A stretch of 64,000 bases of DNA, taken from assembly GCF_000382225.1 (NCBI RefSeq), contig NZ_KB907814.1:32268-96267 (forward strand), read 5' to 3'. The notes below the pieces were generated by a model. That model did not search any database. It was not told the origin of the DNA and worked only from the letters and a program-made list of their open reading frames with translations. Origin of the DNA: Hymenobacter aerophilus DSM 13606 (GTDB lineage: Bacteria > Bacteroidota > Bacteroidia > Cytophagales > Hymenobacteraceae). This document shows positions 34,331-42,665 of the stretch, piece by piece. Each line of letters starts with the position of its first letter. Positions within the stretch are counted from its first letter, which is position 1. A program made the position numbers and the translations under genes.

Positions 34331-34744
34331 TTAGTCCTTGTAAAACACTTCGGGCTCCATGCTTTTGGCGTGGTTTACAATGTCGGCCATGTGGAGCATA
34401 TCGGGCACTTCATCTACCAAATTGCGCTTCTGGTTGGTGGAAACCATTTTGCTGTGGAGGCTGAACGGCGAGCGGCCGCGCAGATCCAGCATCGTGGTGA
34501 TGCCTACCTCTTCGAGCAGCGTGGTCAGCTCCGGGTCCAGCCCATCGATACGGGTCAGGTCGGCGTAGTTCACCCACTTGAAAAGCTTGATTTCTTCGAT
34601 GCCTGTGGCGGAGGCCAGCGCCCGGCGGTCGGCCGGGGTGCGGCCGGCGTCCAGTAGCTCATTGGCAGTTTTAATGCCCTGCTCCTGGAGCTTCTTTACT
34701 TGATTGTTGGGAATGCTGGTAATTTCATTGATGGCGTACTGCAT
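34331..34744 (-). CDS. DUF4332 domain protein
   Basis: The 137-residue helical protein carries two helix-hairpin-helix-like units: NNQVKKLQEQGIKTANELLD (about 13-32) and DGLDPELTTLLEEVGITTML (about 68-87). This is the pattern of DUF4332, related to DNA-binding helix-hairpin-helix modules of the polymerase/RuvA type. It has no membrane segment. A near-consensus promoter lies just upstream at 34784-34815, so it is probably expressed alone. DNA binding is inference. Confidence 0.8.
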   Translation of the reverse strand: MQYAINEITSIPNNQVKKLQEQGIKTANELLDAGRTPADRRALASATGIEEIKLFKWVNYADLTRIDGLDPELTTLLEEVGITTMLDLRGRSPFSLHSKMVSTNQKRNLVDEVPDMLHMADIVNHAKSMEPEVFYKD

Positions 34745-34783
34745 TTAATATGGCTTGGTGAAAAATATATTTTTGATATAGTA

Positions 34784-34815
34784 CAAATATACAATATGTT
34801 TAATTAACATCCAAA
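34784..34815 (-). promoter_or_regulatory. Bacteroidota-type promoter for the DUF4332 gene
   Basis: On the minus strand, TTTG (34815-34812), then 20 bases, then TATATTTG (34791-34784) matches the -33/-7 consensus. The start codon is 40 bases downstream. Confidence 0.75.
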
Positions 34816-35151
34816 TTAATAATCATATGCCTTATGTGAACATCAATTTATCCAAGACCAAACGCACCTTTCAAACAGCTTTAAACCAGCTAAATACAAC
34901 TAAAACCATTCTGATTTACAATTTAACTTAATAAATTATTAAACACCTCCAACTCATTAAATAGCCAGATGTATTTTCGGGTTATTGTTAGAATATATTT
35001 TTCACAACCTCATTACGCAAATTGCTAGAGCTGCTCGGGAATCGGCAGGCAATAATCCGTCATGATTCGTGGAGCGCAGTATACCACCGCCCGGCTTCCT
35101 AACCAGATTCACACGTGTCCAGAAGGCCTTCAGCAATACTAAGGCGTCGTT
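34816..35151. other. AT-rich region without genes
   Basis: From about 34745 to 35030 the sequence is far more AT-rich than the rest, with no open frame of useful length and no hairpin as strong as the nearby terminators. It ends close to the pyrD relic. It may be the remains of a deleted or inserted element. I see no RNA gene that I can name. Confidence 0.5.
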
Positions 35152-35362
35152 TCAGCCAGCGCCCGCAGCCAGCCCCACCGGGTCGCGGAACCGCAGCCCG
35201 AACACCTCCCGCTCCAGGTTGGAGTGCTGAAAGTCGTAGAGGCCGCGCAGCAGCACCTGCCCCCGGCAGCTGGTAGGCCCGCTTCAGGTTGTCGAATACT
35301 AGGTGGTGCGTCTTCTCCGCATCGAGCCTAAACAGCAGCGGTTTGACGATGGCGTGGTACAT
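35152..35362 (-). pseudogene. pyrD: pyrD relic (dihydroorotate dehydrogenase N-terminus)
   Basis: From the ATG at 35362 the frame reads MYHAIVKPLLFRLDAEKTHH and on to RAYQLPGAG, the N-terminus of class 2 dihydroorotate dehydrogenase. At about 35256 the frame shifts by one base, and the homology continues as VLLRGLYDFQHSNLEREVFG through GLAAG, where a TGA at 35152 ends it. The FMN-binding barrel is missing. Only about 70 of roughly 340 residues remain, so this is a decayed fragment or a duplication scar; an intact copy is expected elsewhere. The inverted repeat 35379-35519 begins just upstream. Confidence 0.85.
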
Positions 35363-35378
35363 GCGGTGAGATGGTGAG

Positions 35379-35519
35379 ATGGTGAGGTGGTGAAATGGTG
35401 AGTTGATGTTTTGAGGGCCCAAGGGCCCAGGCATTATTGAGGTGAATCTGACTCCCGCGGCCCATTTGCGCCGGTAGGCCTGCGGAACGTCAACTCACCA
35501 TTTCACCACCTCACCTCAT
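35379..35519. repeat. Word-type inverted repeat between pyrD relic and comM
   Basis: Arms 35379-35407 and 35490-35519 pair perfectly over 26 bases. They are built from repeats of GGTGAGAT, GGTGAGGT, GGTGAAAT and GGTGAGTT. The loop is about 80 bp and includes a GGGCCCAAGGGCCC palindrome. The right arm contains the comM stop codon (35516-35518). Confidence 0.92.
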
Positions 35520-37054
35520 CCCGCCCAGCCTTCGCGGTCGAGGCTGCGGTACTGGATGGCTTCGGCCAGGTGGGGCAGCTCGATGTGTTCGGCGGCGGCT
35601 AGGTCGGCAATGGTGCGGGCTACTTTGAGGATGCGGTCGTAGGCGCGGGCCGAGAGGCCGAGGCGCTCCATAGCCGTTTTCAGCAGCGTGCGGCCGGCCT
35701 CGTCGATGCGGCAGATGTCCTTCACCATCTGCGAAGGCATGAGGGCGTTGGAATGGATTTCGGGGAAGTCGGCGAAGCGGGCGGCCTGGCGCTGGCGGGC
35801 CTCGGCCACCCGGGCCTGCACGGTGCGGCTGTCCTCGGCGCGGCGCGTTTCGGTCATCTGGTCGAACGTGACAGGCGTTACTTCAACGTGCAAATCAATC
35901 CGGTCGAGCAGCGGGCCGCTTACTTTGTTGAGGTAGCGCTGCACCACGCCGGGGCCGCACACGCACTCCTTTTCGGGGTGGTTGTAGTAGCCGCACGGGC
36001 AGGGGTTCATGCTCGCAATCAGCATGAAGTTGGCCGGGAACTCGATGCTGAGCTTGGCCCGCGCAATGGTTACACGGCGCTCCTCCAGCGGCTGGCGCAT
36101 CACTTCCAGCACCGTGCGCTTGAACTCGGGCAGCTCATCCAGAAACAACACGCCGTTGTGGGCCAGCGAGATTTCGCCCGGCTGCGGGTTGCTGCCGCCG
36201 CCCACCAGCGCCACGTCGGAAATGGTGTGGTGCGGCGCCCGAAACGGCCGGGTGTGGATAAGCGAGGCGTGGCTGCCGAGCTTGCCGGCCACCGAATGAA
36301 TCTTGGTCGTTTCCAGCGCCTCCTGCATGTTCAGCAGGGGCAGAATGCTGGGCAGGCGCTTGGCCAGCATGGTTTTGCCCGCGCCGGGCGGGCCAATCAT
36401 AATCACGTTGTGGCCCCCGGCGGCGGCAATTTCCAAGGCCCGCTTGATGTTCTCCTGGCCCTGTACGTCGGCGAAGTCGGCCTCGTACTGGTTGGCGGTT
36501 TGCTGAAACAGGTCGCGGGTGCTCACCACGACCGGCGCAATTTCCTGCCGGCCCTCCAGAAAGTCGACGGCCTCCTGCATGGTGCCCACCGGAATGATGT
36601 CGAGGCTATTGACAATGGCGGCCTCCTGGGCATTTTCGCGGGGCAGAATCAAGCCCTTGAAGCCTTCCTTGCGGGCCTGAATGGCAATCGGCAGCACGCC
36701 CTTTATCGGCCGCAGCCCGCCATCCAGCGCCAGCTCGCCCATAATCACGTAATCGGCCAGCCGCTCGGTATCCAGCTGCTGCGAGGCGTGCAGGATGCCC
36801 AGCGCGATGGGCAGGTCGTAGGCTGAGCCTTCCTTACGGATATCGGCCGGGGCCATGTTCACGACCACCTTGGTGCGCGGCATACGGTAACCCCGAAACT
36901 TGAGGGCCGCTTCCACCCGCTGCTGGCTTTCCTTGATGGCGTTATCGGGCAGGCCCACCACGAAAAACCCGGTTCCCTGCGACACGACCACTTCAATCGT
37001 AATCGTGTAGGCATTCACGCCCTGCACGGCCGAGCCAAAGGTTTTCGTGAGCAT
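35516..37054 (-). CDS. comM: YifB/ComM family Mg-chelatase-like AAA+ ATPase
   Basis: The 512-residue protein has an N-terminal Lon-protease-like fold (about 1-170, AYDLPIALGIL), then an AAA+ domain with Walker A GPPGAGKTMLAKR (about 221) and Walker B VLFLDELPEF (about 304), and a Cys-rich loop CPCGYYNHPEKECVCGPG (about 351). The C-terminal lid contains RAYDRILKVARTIADL. ComM is a hexameric helicase that extends branch migration during natural transformation in other bacteria. Its start MLTKTFGSAVQGVNAYTI is standard. The stop lies in an inverted-repeat arm. Confidence 0.94.
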   Translation of the reverse strand: MLTKTFGSAVQGVNAYTITIEVVVSQGTGFFVVGLPDNAIKESQQRVEAALKFRGYRMPRTKVVVNMAPADIRKEGSAYDLPIALGILHASQQLDTERLADYVIMGELALDGGLRPIKGVLPIAIQARKEGFKGLILPRENAQEAAIVNSLDIIPVGTMQEAVDFLEGRQEIAPVVVSTRDLFQQTANQYEADFADVQGQENIKRALEIAAAGGHNVIMIGPPGAGKTMLAKRLPSILPLLNMQEALETTKIHSVAGKLGSHASLIHTRPFRAPHHTISDVALVGGGSNPQPGEISLAHNGVLFLDELPEFKRTVLEVMRQPLEERRVTIARAKLSIEFPANFMLIASMNPCPCGYYNHPEKECVCGPGVVQRYLNKVSGPLLDRIDLHVEVTPVTFDQMTETRRAEDSRTVQARVAEARQRQAARFADFPEIHSNALMPSQMVKDICRIDEAGRTLLKTAMERLGLSARAYDRILKVARTIADLAAAEHIELPHLAEAIQYRSLDREGWAG

Positions 37055-37124
37055 GGGGCGGAGAAATTAACGGTTGAAAGTCGCGGAGCGTTAATTTCCA
37101 CTTTTAATCCCTAATTCCAAGCGC

Positions 37125-38156
37125 TCAGCTATTTACCCGGCCGCTGTTCACCTTGGGCCGGTAGCGCGACTGATTGAGGATGCGCTGGGCGTCCTTTTCG
37201 GCCATAAGCTGGGGCAGCGTCACCTTGGGGTTTTCGGCCATGTACTTGCGCACAATCTGCCAGCCCAGCCAGGCCCCCACCCGGCCGGGGGCCGTTTTGT
37301 CGATTTCCGGAATGTTGGGCCGCTCGCCGATGTACTTCTGGACGGTGAACGGGGCGGTGCTATAGAGCAGGTTCTTCTCGATGAAATGGGCCCAGATTTT
37401 TCCCTCGTTGAACTCGACGCCGGCCATTTCGGCGTCGGTGTAGCCCATTAGCAGCGAGTCGGGCGTGCAGGGCAGCATCTGCTGGGCGAAATACAGGGCT
37501 TTGCCGAAGTGGACCATCTCGCCGAGCATGGTCTGGCCGGCGGCGGGCTTCTGGTTGTACTTGGTGCTGATGGCCAGCGCCACGCCCGGCAGCAGGTGCT
37601 CGGGCGTGTAGCGCCGCTGAATGTAGGCCGGTACGTTGGGCCGGTACGCCGCTGTGGGCCCCACAAAGTAGTCGGTGCTGATAACAATCAGGCTGTCATT
37701 GACAAACAAATCCTGGCTCAGCCCGCTCACGAAGGTTCGCACGGGCGGCACCCGGAAGCCGGGGTAGTAGTAGCGCACGTGCTGGAACAGCTGCGTCAGG
37801 TTTTGCTGCAGCTGCGGGCCGCGGAAGGTGCTGTCGGCCTGGGCACCGAGCTTCTGCAGGCCGACGTTGGTGGCCAGCCGGGCCAGCGTGGCGCTCAGCA
37901 CGCCCGGCGGGTACTGCCCGGCCTGCAGAAACTGCCGCGCAAACAGCCCGTGCTGCTGCAGAAACTGGTCGGCGTCGGCCGCAGTTTTCAGCTTGAAGAA
38001 GGGCTTTTCGAGTCGTTCGAGCTTGACGGGCGCCTGCACTTTGGCCACCTCGGGGCTGAGCTCGCACTGGTCGTCGTTCTTCGAGCAGGCTCCCAGGCTC
38101 AGGCCGGCGGCCAGCGCCAGCAGCGGAAACAGACGCAAACGGGCAGAAATAGGCAT
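37125..38156 (-). CDS. gldB: Gliding motility lipoprotein GldB
   Basis: The 343-residue lipoprotein has the signal MPISARLRLFPLLALAAGLSLGAC, with the lipidated Cys at about 24. LTQLFQHVRYYYPGFRVPPV, FVNDSLIVISTDYFVG and RRYTPEHLLPGVALAIS are typical of GldB. In Flavobacterium it is needed for gliding and works with the Gld/type IX secretion machinery at the outer membrane. In this window gldD is also present (44416-45012). The ribonuclease gene rng is nearby. It is transcribed away from the barrel gene 38234-38905 from an overlapping promoter region. Confidence 0.92.
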   Translation of the reverse strand: MPISARLRLFPLLALAAGLSLGACSKNDDQCELSPEVAKVQAPVKLERLEKPFFKLKTAADADQFLQQHGLFARQFLQAGQYPPGVLSATLARLATNVGLQKLGAQADSTFRGPQLQQNLTQLFQHVRYYYPGFRVPPVRTFVSGLSQDLFVNDSLIVISTDYFVGPTAAYRPNVPAYIQRRYTPEHLLPGVALAISTKYNQKPAAGQTMLGEMVHFGKALYFAQQMLPCTPDSLLMGYTDAEMAGVEFNEGKIWAHFIEKNLLYSTAPFTVQKYIGERPNIPEIDKTAPGRVGAWLGWQIVRKYMAENPKVTLPQLMAEKDAQRILNQSRYRPKVNSGRVNS

Positions 38157-38164
38157 CGTGGTTC

Positions 38165-38183
38165 TATCTTTGAATCAAAAGTA
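38165..38183. promoter_or_regulatory. Overlapping divergent -7 elements
   Basis: TATCTTTG (38165-38172, plus strand) suits the barrel gene at 38234. TACTTTTG (38183-38176, minus strand) suits gldB at 38156. Both match TAnnTTTG and lie four bases apart, so the two promoters may compete. Confidence 0.6.
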
Positions 38184-38233
38184 GCCAAATCTGCCGGCCC
38201 CCGGCGCTTCCTCACCGCTTTTCCGCTTCTGCC

Positions 38234-38905
38234 ATGAAAAAGGTTCTGCTCGCCCTCGTTATCAGCGCCGCCACGTTCGGTACGGCTTCCGCCCAGGTCG
38301 AAATCGGCCTCAAGGTGTCGCCCTCCGTCACCAGCCTGCGCGCTGCCTCGCCCAACGGGGACAAGCTCAAGGATGAAAGCCCCAAGCTCAGCCTCGGCGG
38401 CGGCCTCATCGTCGATTACTTCTTCGGCCAGAACTACGCCTTCAGCACCGGCCTGGAGCTGGTGGGCAAGGGCGGCAAGCTCAGCTACTACGATGACAAC
38501 AGCCAGCGGCGCTACGAGCAGAAACTGGGCCTGCAGTACCTGCAGGTGCCGCTCACGGTGAAGCTGTTCACCAACGATGTGGCCGAGGATACCAAGGTGT
38601 ACTTCCAACTCGGCGCAGCGGTGGGCGGCGTAATCGGGGCCCGCGTCGATGGCGACAAGTACTACACCAGCCCCGTAAGCGGCAACCGCACCAAGGCCAC
38701 CAAGCACGTCATCATCCCCGATGCCAACCTGCGCCTCGGAGCCGGCATCGAGCGGCAGCTAGGCCAGAGCACGCGCTTTCTGGCCGGCATCAGCTACCAT
38801 CGCGGCCTGCTCAACATCGACAAGTACTTCGAAAAGAACCTGGGCATCCGGGACGCCGAACTGAAGAACAGCGAGTTCGCGCTGGACCTGGGCATTAAGT
38901 TTTAG
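38234..38905 (+). CDS. Outer-membrane beta-barrel protein (PorT-like)
   Basis: The 223-residue protein has the signal MKKVLLALVISAATFGTASAQ. Strands VEIGLKVSPSVTSLRAAS, FSTGLELVGKGGKLSYY, YLQVPLTVKLF and YFQLGAAVGGVIGA are those of the outer-membrane barrel family, ending in FALDLGIKF with a terminal Phe as expected for barrel assembly. It is similar in type to the three genes at 29624-31978 but more distant. A palindromic repeat begins 16 bases after its stop. Confidence 0.88.
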   Translation: MKKVLLALVISAATFGTASAQVEIGLKVSPSVTSLRAASPNGDKLKDESPKLSLGGGLIVDYFFGQNYAFSTGLELVGKGGKLSYYDDNSQRRYEQKLGLQYLQVPLTVKLFTNDVAEDTKVYFQLGAAVGGVIGARVDGDKYYTSPVSGNRTKATKHVIIPDANLRLGAGIERQLGQSTRFLAGISYHRGLLNIDKYFEKNLGIRDAELKNSEFALDLGIKF

Positions 38906-38920
38906 AGGTTCAGAAACGGG

Positions 38921-39019
38921 TGTCATTCTGAGCGCAGCGAAGAATCTCGCGTGCCAAAGTAATTTCTTACGACAGATTTGCCATTGCACGCGAGATTCTT
39001 CGCGCTACTCAGAATGACA
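38921..39019. repeat. Palindromic repeat, TGTCATYCTGAG family, copy 2
   Basis: A 99-bp element starts TGTCATTCTGAGCGCAGCGA and ends CTCAGAATGACA. Inner arms GAATCTCGCGTGC and GCACGCGAGATTC are also complementary. The outer 22 bases match copy 1 (391-481) with one difference. Confidence 0.9.
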
Positions 39020-39044
39020 TTCTCCCCGTACCAACCTCAACGAA

Positions 39045-39079
39045 AAACCCCCGCGTTGCTCTGAGCAGCGCGGGGGTTT
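39045..39079. terminator. Bidirectional terminator
   Basis: AAACCCCCGCG and CGCGGGGGTTT with a short loop lie between the convergent barrel gene and rng. Confidence 0.9.
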
Positions 39080-39132
39080 CTTCTATCAGGAGGAGTTTTT
39101 TTCGCAGAAAAAATCCGTCAGTTATCTATTAT

Positions 39133-40740
39133 CTATTCAACTATTTCCAATTCCCGGTCCTGCAACCGGCTCATGGCCGCCGCGGCCGAATGCAGCTCGA
39201 TTTCCTCGCCGTTTTCGTCCTCGATGCGGTATTCGGTGAGACCCATGCTGGTGTCTTTCATCACCTTTACCCACTTGTAATACTTCAGGTACCACTTCAT
39301 CTGGCGGCTTACCAACCCTTTGGTGTAGTAGGCGTGCAGGAAAGGGTGCACTGAAAGCGTAATACCCGACTGGTTTTGAGCTACCAGCAGGTCGTCGATG
39401 CTGTTGTCGATTTCGTCCGTCACGAGGATGGAAGCCGAAATCTTGCCCGTACCGCCGCAGGTGGGGCACACCTCGCCGGTTACAATGGCTTCGGCCGGCC
39501 GCACGCGCTGCCGGGTAATCTGAAGCAGGCCAAACTTGGTGATGGGCAGGATGGTATACCGGGCCTTGTCGTGTTTCATCACGCTGTGCACCGCATCCTC
39601 CACCTTCTTGCGGCTCTCGGCCGATTTCATATCGATGAAATCGACGACGATGATACCGCCCATGTCGCGCAGCCGGAGCTGGCGGGCTACTTCCTTGGCG
39701 GCCGCAAGGTTCACGGCTAGGGCCGTGGCCTCCTGGTCGCCTTCCTGGTTGCTCTTGTTTCCCGAGTTCACGTCGATGACGTGCAGGGCCTCGGTGTGCT
39801 CGATAACCAAGTAACCGCCGCCGGGGGCCGTTACGGCCTTGCCAAACAGCGTTTTGAGTTGCTTCTCGATGCCGTGCTGCTCAAACACTTTCACCTTGCC
39901 GGTGTGGAGCTTCAGCAGCCCGAGCTTGTCGGGGGCAATCTGTTGCAGGTAGCTGCGCATTTCCTCGTACAGGGCCGGCGAGTCCACGGTAATGGCATCG
40001 AACGACTCGTTGAGCATGTCGCGCAGCATGGACGAAGTGCGGCCCAGCTCGCCCAGAATCTTGTCGTTGGGCTTGCCCACCCGCAGATTCTCGGCCAGCG
40101 TGTTCCACTTCTCGGTCATGTTCTGCATGTCTCGGTCTAGCTCGGCCACCTCGCGGCCTTCGGCCACGGTGCGGATAATCACGCCAAAATTGTCGGGCTT
40201 GATGGAGGCAATCAGGCGTTTAAGCCGGTCCCGCTCCGTGCGGCTGACAATCTTTTTGGACACGCTGATGGTGTTGGAAAACGGCACCAGCACCAGATAC
40301 CGGCCGGCCATCGAAATATCGGTGGACAGGCGCGGGCCTTTGGTGGAAATCGGCTCCTTCACAATCTGGACCACCAGTTGCTGGCCCTTCTTGAGTACGG
40401 TGTCGATTTTCCCTACTTTGTCGAGGGGCGCTTCAAACTGGAAGTTTTTCAGCGTCCCGACGGTAATTTTCTGCGATTGAACGCCCTTGCCCCACTTTAC
40501 GAGCGAGGGGAAACTCTCCCCCAGGTCGCCGTAGTGCAGAAAGGCGTCTTTTTGATACCCGATGTCGATGAACGCGGCGTTCAGACCGGGCATAACTTTC
40601 TTGACCGTGCCCAGGAAAATGTCACCCACTGAGTAAGCGGTGTCGTTGCGGTCGAAATGGTATTCGATGAGCCGCTTGTCCTGAAGCAAGGCAATCCGTT
40701 CTCCGTCCTGAGTAGAATTAATGATTAATTCGTTACTCAA
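39133..40740 (-). CDS. rng: Ribonuclease E/G family
   Basis: The 535-residue endoribonuclease for rRNA maturation and mRNA turnover has an S1 RNA-binding domain at about 35-120 (VMPGLNAAFIDIGYQKDAF). The catalytic DNase I-like region contains VIDVNSGNKSN (about 318) and VVDFIDMKS (about 366), where the Asp residues bind magnesium. The zinc-link CPTCGGTGK (about 426) holds dimers together. There is no long C-terminal scaffold tail, so it is RNase G-like, as usual in Bacteroidota. Translation starts at MSNELIINSTQDGERIALL. Two hairpins separate it from the next gene upstream. Confidence 0.95.
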   Translation of the reverse strand: MSNELIINSTQDGERIALLQDKRLIEYHFDRNDTAYSVGDIFLGTVKKVMPGLNAAFIDIGYQKDAFLHYGDLGESFPSLVKWGKGVQSQKITVGTLKNFQFEAPLDKVGKIDTVLKKGQQLVVQIVKEPISTKGPRLSTDISMAGRYLVLVPFSNTISVSKKIVSRTERDRLKRLIASIKPDNFGVIIRTVAEGREVAELDRDMQNMTEKWNTLAENLRVGKPNDKILGELGRTSSMLRDMLNESFDAITVDSPALYEEMRSYLQQIAPDKLGLLKLHTGKVKVFEQHGIEKQLKTLFGKAVTAPGGGYLVIEHTEALHVIDVNSGNKSNQEGDQEATALAVNLAAAKEVARQLRLRDMGGIIVVDFIDMKSAESRKKVEDAVHSVMKHDKARYTILPITKFGLLQITRQRVRPAEAIVTGEVCPTCGGTGKISASILVTDEIDNSIDDLLVAQNQSGITLSVHPFLHAYYTKGLVSRQMKWYLKYYKWVKVMKDTSMGLTEYRIEDENGEEIELHSAAAAMSRLQDRELEIVE

Positions 40741-40810
40741 TGGATTAAGCGGTTAGGAAGGTGCTCCTGATTGATTTCAGCAAACGCCCCGGCCCCGAAA
40801 CCCGCAAAGG

Positions 40811-40925
40811 GAAGCCGGCGCAAATGGGCGCCAGCTTCCCTCAGGAGCCTTGGGGAAAGCACGTTTCTGACCATCGGAAGAACCTAAGTGAGAAATAGAC
40901 AGGCGCTTTTCAGCTGAAAAGCGCC
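40811..40925 (-). terminator. Two hairpins between the 29-residue gene and rng
   Basis: Stem 1 (40902-40925) is a perfect 24-bp palindrome, GGCGCTTTTCAG and its complement, 22 bases past the stop of the small gene. Stem 2 (40811-40842) pairs GGGAAGC...GGCGC with its complement. They may terminate or process transcripts entering rng. Confidence 0.65.
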
Positions 40926-40946
40926 GTCGGCAAACCCCGCGGGGGC

Positions 40947-41036
40947 TTACTTCTTCTTGTGACGGTTCTTGCGCAGACGCTTCTTCCGCTTGTGAGTAGC
41001 AATCTTATGACGCTTTCTTTTTTTACCGCAAGGCAT
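40947..41036 (-). CDS. 29-residue basic ribosome-associated protein (AURKAIP1/COX24-like)
   Basis: This tiny gene encodes MPCGKKRKRHKIATHKRKKR followed by LRKNRHKKK; about 20 of 29 residues are Lys, Arg or His. The same sequence with one or two changes is conserved across Bacteroidota, where it is annotated as an AURKAIP1/COX24 domain protein thought to be a small ribosomal subunit component. Its position next to rng fits an RNA or ribosome role. The codons are regular and the start ATG is the only one possible. Assignment rests on recall of the conserved sequence. Confidence 0.85.
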   Translation of the reverse strand: MPCGKKRKRHKIATHKRKKRLRKNRHKKK

Positions 41037-41063
41037 GTTGTTGGGGTTAAGTGGTTGATTATT

Positions 41064-41148
41064 TGTTTTTGGTGATTGGTTTATGGTTTTTGGCTTTCAG
41101 GTCAGGCCTGTTAGGCCAAAAACCATAAACCATCCACCAAAAACCAAC
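41064..41148. repeat. Word-type inverted repeat before the TPR gene
   Basis: Arms 41064-41094 and 41115-41148 pair over about 30 bases with two indels. The word is TGGTTTTTGG/GGTTTATGG. The loop is only 20 bp and includes AGGCCTGTTAGGCC. It lies between the TPR gene stop (41152) and the start of the small basic gene. Confidence 0.9.
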
Positions 41149-41151
41149 AGG

Positions 41152-42075
41152 TTACTGGAGTTTCTGCAGCTGCTCATCTACCGACGCCGCCAATGACGGG
41201 TCGGAGCTGATGCTTTTGGCGGCCAGGAAGGCTTTGCGGGCCTCCTGCTTCGCGCCCGTCTGGGCTAACGAAACGCCAAGATAGAACTGCGCGTTGACGT
41301 TTTTCGGATTGACTTCGGTCAGTTCCTTGAAACGCTCGGCCGCTTTATCGTACTGATTGCTCTGAACGGCCAGTAAACCAAGGTTATAGAGCGCATTCTC
41401 GTTGCGGGGGTCGGCCGCCAAAACTTCCCGCAACAGCGAGATGCCCTTCACCGGATTCTCAGACGACATGTAGGCCATGCCGAGGTTGGTTTTGGCATTC
41501 AGGTTGTCGGGGTTGTTTTTGAGCACCCGCTCGTACAGCTCGCGGCACTTGGCGCCCAGCAGTTTCTGCCGGGCCTCGGTGGTAGCAAAGCTGTAGGCCT
41601 CGTAGTACTGGTCGGCGGCGCGCTGGAAAGCCTGTTCGCCGGGGCGTACCAAAGCAATCTGCTCCAGGTAGTAGCCGGCGCTGTCGAAGCGCTCCACCTT
41701 CTTATACTTTTCGGCCAGCTCGCGGGCCACGCTCAGCTTCGCGCCTATGTCCTGCGTAGCCGTGTACTTAGCCACCAGCGTGCTGATTTCCTTTCGCTGG
41801 GCGGCGGGCATCGTCATGTGGGGCTGTTCGGCGGTTGGGCCGTTGGGCTCGTCGTGGCTGCCGGCCGGGTGGCCGTGCTCGTCGAGCTCGCCCACGTTGG
41901 GCGCGGCAGCGCCCTGGTCGCGGTTGGCGGTGGCGGCCCCGTCCTGGGCCAGCGTGGGCTGGCCGTCCTTGGGTTTCACAATCACCTTCGGCAGCAGAAA
42001 CAAGCCGGCGACCAGGGCCAGGGCCAAAGCCAGAATCAGAAGTTGATGCTTGGAAGAAGAAGTGCTAACGGCCAT
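41152..42075 (-). CDS. Membrane-anchored TPR protein
   Basis: The 307-residue protein has a single membrane segment near the N-terminus (about 11-29, LLILALALALVAGLFLLP), a disordered, His/Gly/Asn-rich linker (about 35-90), and then at least four tetratricopeptide repeats (about 130-290), such as NLNAKTNLGMAYMSSENPVK and ENALYNLGLLAVQSNQYDKA. The TPR part probably lies in the periplasm and mediates protein interactions. It lies downstream of hup on the same strand, with 93 bp between them, so they may be co-transcribed. Specific partners are unknown. Confidence 0.85.
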   Translation of the reverse strand: MAVSTSSSKHQLLILALALALVAGLFLLPKVIVKPKDGQPTLAQDGAATANRDQGAAAPNVGELDEHGHPAGSHDEPNGPTAEQPHMTMPAAQRKEISTLVAKYTATQDIGAKLSVARELAEKYKKVERFDSAGYYLEQIALVRPGEQAFQRAADQYYEAYSFATTEARQKLLGAKCRELYERVLKNNPDNLNAKTNLGMAYMSSENPVKGISLLREVLAADPRNENALYNLGLLAVQSNQYDKAAERFKELTEVNPKNVNAQFYLGVSLAQTGAKQEARKAFLAAKSISSDPSLAASVDEQLQKLQ

Positions 42076-42168
42076 GGGCAGGGCGGAAATAAGGACCGGC
42101 CGCCGGGGTTTCCTGTGTCGAAAGGAAGTTTCGGCGGCCGGGCCGGCAACGGAAAGGCTGAACTCCGC

Positions 42169-42471
42169 TTAGGCGGCCATCTCCTTGATTTTCTTGCTGT
42201 TTTTGATTTTACCGATGAAGGTCTTCGAAGGCTTGAAGCTCGGGATGTAGTGCTCGTCGATGATGATGGACGTGTTTTTCGAGATGTTGCGGGCTACTTT
42301 CTTCGCGCGCTTCTTGTTTACAAACGAGCCGAAGCCGCGCACGTAAATGTTGTTGCCGTCGGCCATCGAGTCTTTTACGACCTTGAAGAAGGCTTCTACG
42401 GTAGCCGAAACGTCGGCTTTCTCGATGCCGGTCTTGTCGGCAATTTCGGCAATTACTTCTGCTTTAGTCAC
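42169..42471 (-). CDS. hup: HU family DNA-binding protein
   Basis: The 100-residue nucleoid protein starts at a GTG codon (42471) giving (M)TKAEVIAEIADKTGIEKADV; the longer frame upstream is not conserved. The helical dimerisation part (1-45) is followed by the arm region GSFVNKKRAKKVARNISKN, and the C-terminus is Lys-rich (FIGKIKNSKKIKEMAA). The arm lacks the usual RNP tip but keeps the basic character, as in other Bacteroidota HU paralogues. A near-perfect promoter lies 103 bases upstream. It binds and bends DNA. Confidence 0.93.
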   Translation of the reverse strand: MTKAEVIAEIADKTGIEKADVSATVEAFFKVVKDSMADGNNIYVRGFGSFVNKKRAKKVARNISKNTSIIIDEHYIPSFKPSKTFIGKIKNSKKIKEMAA

Positions 42472-42573
42472 GGGTAAGTGTACTAAGGGTGAAAAAAAAA
42501 GGGTTGGCAGCGGGTGCCGTCCTGAGAACGTAAGCACTTGCCCGGTAAGAGTTTGCCCACGTTTTAAGGGCCA

Positions 42574-42604
42574 CAAAGGTAGCCCCCTTTTTTTGGATTA
42601 CAAA
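42574..42604 (-). promoter_or_regulatory. Bacteroidota-type promoter for hup
   Basis: On the minus strand, TTTG (42604-42601), then 19 bases, then TACCTTTG (42581-42574) is a full match to the -33/-7 consensus. The leader to the GTG start would be about 100 bases. Confidence 0.8.
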
Positions 42605-42665
42605 CCGTTGCCCTACAATCCGGCTTTTACCCCCGCCTTCATTCAACTAATTATATATCAAAAAC

